From the NCBI GenBank assembly GCA_004794655.1, contig SMMW01000001.1, positions 14,785,501-14,849,500 of the forward strand: DNA of 64,000 nucleotides, in the 5' to 3' direction. Shown here piece after piece: positions 59,090 through 64,000 of the stretch (position 1 is its first letter; every line of letters starts with the position of its first letter). The position numbers and the translations under genes are program-made. The DNA is from Marisa cornuarietis. Its lineage: Eukaryota > Mollusca > Gastropoda > Architaenioglossa > Ampullariidae. A model generated the notes under the pieces. It ran no database searches. It was not told the origin of the DNA and was given only the letters and a program-made list of their open reading frames with translations.

Positions 59090-59462
59090 CAAACAGTGAG
59101 AGGAAGTACACTAAATTGCACAGTCTCACGTATACTCGAAACCCCAATAGTACAGAGAGAGAGAAAAAAAGTACACTAAATTGCACACTCACGTATAATC
59201 GAAATCTCTAATAAAATATACAGAGAGAGAGAGGAAGTACAATAAATTGCACTCTCCCACGTATACTAAAAAACTCTCTCTCAAACACACAAAACCTCTC
59301 TCTCTCTCACACACACACACACACTCTCACATACACAAAGTACACTAAATTCCACAGTCTCACGTATACTCGAAACCTCTAATAGTACAGAGAGAGAGAG
59401 AAAGAAAAAGAAAAAGTACACTAAATTGCACACTCTGATACTCACATATACCCGAAACCTCT

Positions 59463-59520
<58 letters not shown>

Positions 59521-59720
59521 GCGCGCGCACACACAGAGGGATGGGAAGTACACTAAATTGCACTCTCCCACGTATACTCAGAACCTCTCTCTCACACACA
59601 CACACACAAAACCTCTCTCTCACACACATTCACACAGAGGAAGTACACTAAATTGAATAGTCTAATTACGTATACTCGAGACCTCTCTCTCTCTCACACA
59701 CACACACACATTCAAAACCT
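59090..59720 (+). repeat. Minisatellite of about seven units around AGTACACTAAATTGCAC
   Basis: Units begin near 59104, 59170, 59236, 59338, 59415, 59547 and 59640. Each carries AGTACACTAAATTGCAC, then CTCACGTATACTCGAAACC, separated by variable CT, GA and CA dinucleotide stretches. The CA run at 59466-59535 sits inside one spacer. The unit length varies from about 66 to 130 bp because of the spacers. Confidence 0.9.
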
Positions 59721-59925
59721 CTCATACACATACACAGAGACTCAAAATCTCTTCCTCTCTCACCGAAAAGCTCTCAGGGAAGCGAAGAAAAAAAAAATCT
59801 GGATCAGTTGCGCGTACACGACTGCTACGACTGGGCCCGCCCTCTCACTCGACATACCTGGGGGCTGCTTAGCGTAGAACACAGCTCTGCCAGCCTGCGC
59901 CTACACTCCCCGCTACAGGTTGTCC

Positions 59926-60015
59926 ATGTTCGCCGCTCCCTCTATCTCTCTCCCCATACCGTTCGACAACGCAAAACCCATCCCGGAAGTCCAGTCAAGG
60001 CGCAGCGAGTTAAAG
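59926..60015 (+). CDS. Candidate first coding exon
   Basis: An ATG at 59926 opens 30 codons, starting MFAAPSISLPIPFDNAKPIP, and ends exactly at AAG|GTAAGC, a strong donor site. An in-frame TAG lies upstream near 59874, consistent with a true start. The sequence is GC-richer than its flanks and reads as plausible protein, but no partner exon was established and no family is recognised. Confidence 0.3.
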
Positions 60016-60636
60016 GTAAGCAGCTGGTCGCGATACAATGAGATAACCTTTATTATTATTATTATTTTTTTTTTTTATCAAACACGAACCCTGGCGTAGC
60101 TGATTCACAAAACGCTTGCCAATTCATGCTCGTGTCGTATTCTACATTGACCTGTAAACGTACGCAAGCTGTTCAGTTTAGCCTGATGGAATATTGAAGC
60201 TCTCTTCACGTGTACCTATCAATATGAACTGTTGTTATTTTTGCAACGTTAGCCTCCAACAAAATTCATATCACCCAGACTTTATCTATGCACGACGGAC
60301 AAACCATGCAAACGATGAAAAATTTAAAAAAAAACGCGTGTCAAGAATACACTGACCGTTACTTAGGGGGAGGTCGGGAAGTGTGGGAGGGCTATGGGCG
60401 GTAGATGAAGCAGCTATATATACATATATACATGTTACAGCAGCAGTCGACAGCTAAAAGCAGACGACAAAGGAGTAATCGTTGGTCGTAGCCGCTGACC
60501 TCGCCGAGAGCGTGGATCTGTTGGATGTAATCGATAACGGCTTGCACTATGTTGCAGCAGTTCGTCATGTCGCTGGGGACGCCGAGAAGAGACTGGCGAC
60601 AGATCTTCAAAGGAAGATAAGGTGTCATCTCGCCAC

Positions 60637-61157
60637 TCAGGCCGTGCCAACAACAAAGACATCACCCGCCAATAACTGCACTTCCTGCAGGCAAGAGAGA
60701 TAGAGAGAGAGAGAGTTGGGGAAGAGAGAGAAAGATTGACAGACAAAAAAGAAAGAATGGGTGACAGAAAGAGAGAGAGAGAGAGAGAAAAAAAGAAAGA
60801 GGTTGCGAAAACGATAAATGTTTTCTTGGGTTACTGAAGATCTCCCCCCCCCCAACTTTCAAAGAGGACCGACACAAAGAAAGAAGGAAATAGGGTGATT
60901 CTGAAAGTTGATAACAACCTTTCAACCCTCTAACCCGTTAGCTAAATGCTCACATAAAATTACGACCTCCCCTTTACCTCTAAATATTCAACCATCGTGT
61001 TGGTGTCTGTGTGAACTACCAACTCTCGTGAGGTATCAATGTACAATAACATTTTGACCTTAAGTATAACATCACCTTTTCTCTCAGCTTCGCGAGTTTA
61101 ATTTCTCTCTCTCGGATCCTCGCTTGCTCTGGGGTCATGTCATCCGGGTAACTAACC
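60637..61157 (-). CDS. Two 3'-terminal exons of an unidentified gene
   Basis: Exon 61076-61157 (acceptor TTGTGCCTGCAG, donor AAG|GTGATG) encodes VSYPDDMTPEQARIRERE then IKLAKLREK, a charged likely coiled coil. It joins in phase 0 to 60637-60684 (acceptor CTCTTGCCTGCAG), which adds EVQLLAGDVFVVGTA and a stop. Both acceptors have good polypyrimidine tracts. Upstream exons should lie beyond 61157 on the minus strand; I did not find them. No family is recognised. Confidence 0.45.
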
Positions 61158-61323
61158 CTGCAGGCACAATACACGTTCTCTCGGTTATAGTAATATTAGC
61201 GAAACTTCATGAGTGGGTTCACTAATTTGATTTTTCTTCTCCAGCCAGACGAAGAAACACATGCTTCTTTTTTTTTTTTTTTATAAACCACTTCGTTGCA
61301 TACAACGATTTCTACTGACTAAG

Positions 61324-61506
61324 GCGGCCCGGTGGCGCAACGGTTAGCGCCTGTCACCAATACAGTGAAGGTTGACTGTCCTGGGTTCAGTTCTCGTCTC
61401 GGGCACGCTGTTCTTTCTCTGCATGTGGCATCTGTTTACAGGGCTGGCTGCTTTGCCGTGATATAGCCTTAGTTTGCTGACTCGGCGTAAAACACCAATT
61501 TAAAAA
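61324..61506 (+). mobile_element. tRNA-derived SINE, family C copy 2
   Basis: An intact-looking head (GGCGCAACGGTTAGCGCC as A-box region, GGGTTCAGTTCTCGTC as B-box region) is followed by the same body as 47684-47862, ending GGCGTAAAACACCAATTT. This copy keeps the A box better than the other. Confidence 0.9.
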
Positions 61507-62051
61507 ATCTCTACTGACAATAACGGATACATCTGCGCCATCTTGCCGCTGCTTTACTTGTGTATGTCTGTGTCAGCAGCTTAGATTTCACTTTCTGGTC
61601 TCTTTTTTTGCAATCGTTCCATGAATTTTTCTCGACAGTTGATGTGACTGCTATGCCGCTTAATTATTATTTTGTGAGAGCTGCAGTTGACAGCCATGCG
61701 ATCTGCAGTCCAAAGTCTCAGTCACCACCCGGAGTCTCAAGTTCGTGTGCACTTTAAATACTCGGTGTGTTCTGCTCACTCCGTGCGCTAGTGAACATCA
61801 TATAACTTTGGCCTTATTAGCTGAAAAGTTATTAGTTTTCTCTCTTTGCACTGAGATAAATAAAAAAAATCAGTAACAACGATGACGATGAAGTACAGTT
61901 TTAATAAAAATTATTGCTGTAATATAAATAATAAATGTAATAACTATAATAACATAACCAAGTCTTGTCTTATCTCTTCAAACCGCAAAACAGCAGCAGC
62001 AGAGATAATAATTACAGTTACTTATTTGTACTCGCAGATTCGATTCACTGA

Positions 62052-62200
62052 GCGAGTGGCAAAGCGACCGAATGATTAGATTGTCTGCCTCACAATATGC
62101 ATGGTGCTAGTATCCTTCATGCCGATGCCAAGGCGTCGCATCACGGATGTGTATGAATACAATTTCGTGGTCGCACCCGTTTCCCACTGTGGTGACATTA
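62052..62200 (+). mobile_element. Degenerate tRNA-derived SINE
   Basis: The motif TGGCAAAGCGACCGAATGAT then TAGATTGTCTGCCTCACAAT resembles a tRNA head with A box, and GGTGCTAGTATCC resembles a B box. The 3' part is AT-poor and unassigned. Confidence 0.45.
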
Positions 62201-62818
62201 TGACCTTTTCAGCAAGGTCTTCTTCAAATCAAACACAGACGTAAATAAGAAAAAAAAATATTTATCGAAAACCTAAAGCCGAGCCAAAGCAAGAAGACAG
62301 TGAAGAAAGCCAGGTGTGCACCCGTTGCTGTCCTCTCCCTGTGCAGAGCCCGTTGGCCTAAACCAAGACGATGCTTATACATTCCATAAACATAAAAAAT
62401 TTCTTGAATCACGAGAAGATGTATGGAGATTTAAAAAAAAGTAGAGGGGAAGGGGAATTTAAAAAAACCACTGTGTTTAAGAAACAAGCATCCGTAAAAA
62501 AAATACTCACCCTGTGGACACTGTTAGCCTGTTAACGTGGGGGGCGAGAAGAAATCATGTGATCGCCTGAAGCACTGCTGGAACATGTTTAGTGCGCGGT
62601 TCGATGCCGGGTTAATGTGCTCGAGTGTTTCACCCGACTTGTTTCCGAGTAAACAGCCTCTGGCTAGTGCAAGTTTTTGTTGGGGATTTTAATGTTTCAA
62701 ATAAAGGTTTTGTTCGTGCTTATGAGTACTGATGAGAAGCTGGTGGTGTAGGAATAGAAAGGTTGTAAGTGGTTTTGATCAAGTATACGACCTTAAAATT
62801 CTCCCCTTCTCTCTCCAG

Positions 62819-62983
62819 CTAATTAACTCTCTAAACAACATTATCTTACTGAAATATATGTACCGAAACCAGCGACCCTTTGCGGAGGTCTCTAATCCAC
62901 GAGTGTCCAACCTCACAACAGGACGTGCATTGCACTTGAAGAAGGAACGAATACCAGAAAGCGTTTTGGAAACTACTTCATGA
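62819..62983 (+). CDS. Weak candidate terminal exon
   Basis: A strong acceptor (CCCTTCTCTCTCCAG) precedes 54 codons and a stop (LINSLNNIILLKYMYRNQRP and onwards). Composition is not distinctive and no partner exon is known. It could be chance. Confidence 0.15.
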   Translation, partial: LINSLNNIILLKYMYRNQRPFAEVSNPRVSNLTTGRALHLKKERIPESVLETTS

Positions 62984-63338
62984 CTTTAGGAAGGCTTCTT
63001 AGTTATAAACTGATAACCACTGCTTAAACTGTGCATATTTGAACCAGTTGATCCTTTATATCATACATTTGTATCTTAAGTAGTCTCGCAGTTTACCACA
63101 CTTTTTAAGTACGAGGGCTAGATGTCAACAAAACATGTACTGCGTATTCTACAGCCCTGTTTTAGTCTTCATCGACGATGTGCGCAGTTGTTGGGTGTTC
63201 GTGTGTTTGTCTCAGTGTTTTCATATTCTCCCTGTATCTGTCTCCTAGCGAGTTATCCTAAGGTCTTCTCTCTCTCTCTTCCCCACCTCCACCCCAACCC
63301 ACATCGTGTACAATAACTTCACATCATCCCATGCACAG

Positions 63339-63452
63339 GCTTTTATCCGAGATCTCACGTGCATGACAGAAGTGGAGAGCACATTTGATGACCAAGGAAG
63401 CGTTGTTTCGACCTTATCATTTCCTGTAAAACCCTTAAGGTGCAACCGTTAG
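63339..63452 (+). CDS. Weak candidate terminal exon
   Basis: After an acceptor (CCCATGCACAG), 37 codons (AFIRDLTCMTEVESTFDDQG and onwards) run to a TAG. The peptide reads as plausible protein, but there is no homology that I recognise and no linked exon. Confidence 0.2.
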   Translation, partial: AFIRDLTCMTEVESTFDDQGSVVSTLSFPVKPLRCNR

Positions 63453-64000
63453 TGAAAGGTTCACTGCAGATACAGGGCCTGCTAACGTGCGATGTTTCCC
63501 TCCTTCCCTCCATCACCCCACCCCTCTCTCCCTCACCCCACCCCTCTCTATCTTGTGCACCTCATAGGTGGTGCTAAGGAAGAAAACAAGGAAGGGATTG
63601 GTTGTTGATTTTGGCAAGACGCAGAAAGCGTTATCTTTCTTTTTTTCGGCGGCTTGTCAATAGTTCCGGGCGGCTGTTATGTACAAACATTAACTCTATC
63701 GATTTCGTTCACGCTCTTTCTCCTGATAAGTAGTGGGAACGGAGCAGCACGCGCACACACATGCACGCCTTCCTCCCCCCAACATTGGAATTCCCCTTGT
63801 GGATAAATAGTTGTGTTGTAACATGCACGCACACGCACACATGATCACTTACACACACACGTCTTCATACGCACATACAAAAACACGCGCGTGTCTTCAC
63901 GTGCACATGCACACACGCATGCATGTTCACACACACACACACGCACACACGCACGCACGCACGCGTGTTCACATATACGAACACTCACACCCATACAAAA

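Larger units (their letters stand above)
61507..64000. other. Sparse terminal region with weak exon candidates and CA-rich end
   Basis: AT-rich sequence. A tRNA-like SINE head lies at 62.05 kb, two plus-strand exon candidates at 62.8 and 63.3 kb are listed separately, and the last 170 bp are CA/CG dinucleotide-rich. No complete gene was seen. Confidence 0.4.

Noticed and set aside
60392..60746. Three overlapping frames on both strands at 60.4-60.75 kb
   Set aside because: All look partly protein-like, which suggests shadowing. Only the short exon 60637-60684 fits splice sites and phase with another exon.

Overview
The window looks like nuclear DNA of an invertebrate animal, most likely a mollusc and probably a gastropod. 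The evidence is long AT-rich introns and spacers, small exons with GT/AG borders, many microsatellites, several non-LTR retrotransposon families and tRNA-derived SINEs whose bodies resemble those of molluscan genomes. The species assignment is inference. No prokaryotic gene organisation, rRNA gene, functional tRNA gene or CRISPR array was seen.

Layout. 1-10.2 kb is mostly non-coding, with one GC-rich block at 4.2-5.05 kb that is open on both strands. 10.2-17.2 kb (minus strand) holds a complete seven-exon gene for a type I membrane protein with five EGF-like domains and a PPxY-rich tail. 20.8-25.1 kb (plus strand) holds a divergently oriented two-exon gene for another type I membrane protein, with a Pro/Ser/Thr repeat ectodomain and PPxY/LPxY motifs in its tail. 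26.4-29.8 kb carries a near full-length but frameshifted LINE inserted next to an older LINE remnant. 30.1-34.4 kb (plus) holds a three-exon gene for an unrecognised 1027-residue protein with a predicted N-myristoylation signal. 37.4-45.6 kb (minus) is ACTR10 (dynactin Arp11), reconstructed here as 13 coding exons and 412 residues. 46.1-48.9 kb (plus) is a calmodulin-like gene, head to head with ACTR10, in which the two N-terminal EF-hands are degenerate and the two C-terminal ones are kept. 48.9-64 kb is repeat-rich: a second copy of the 26-kb LINE family, an RT relic, a TTAA-flanked MITE, a tandem minisatellite, SINEs, and a few short candidate exons at 59.9-63.5 kb.

How things fit together. 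The EGF gene and the Pro/Ser/Thr-repeat gene share an architecture (signal-peptide exon ending in phase 1, single membrane span, tail with PY motifs that bind WW domains) and diverge from one 3.6-kb spacer, so co-regulation is possible. ACTR10 and the calmodulin-like gene have start codons only about 530 bp apart and probably share a bidirectional promoter. Mobile elements sit in introns and spacers and include two or more copies of at least four families, which allows within-window comparison. No gene cluster resembling a defence or biosynthetic system was found. The strongest candidates for undescribed biology are the PY-tail membrane pair, the half-inactivated calmodulin relative and the orphan myristoylated protein.
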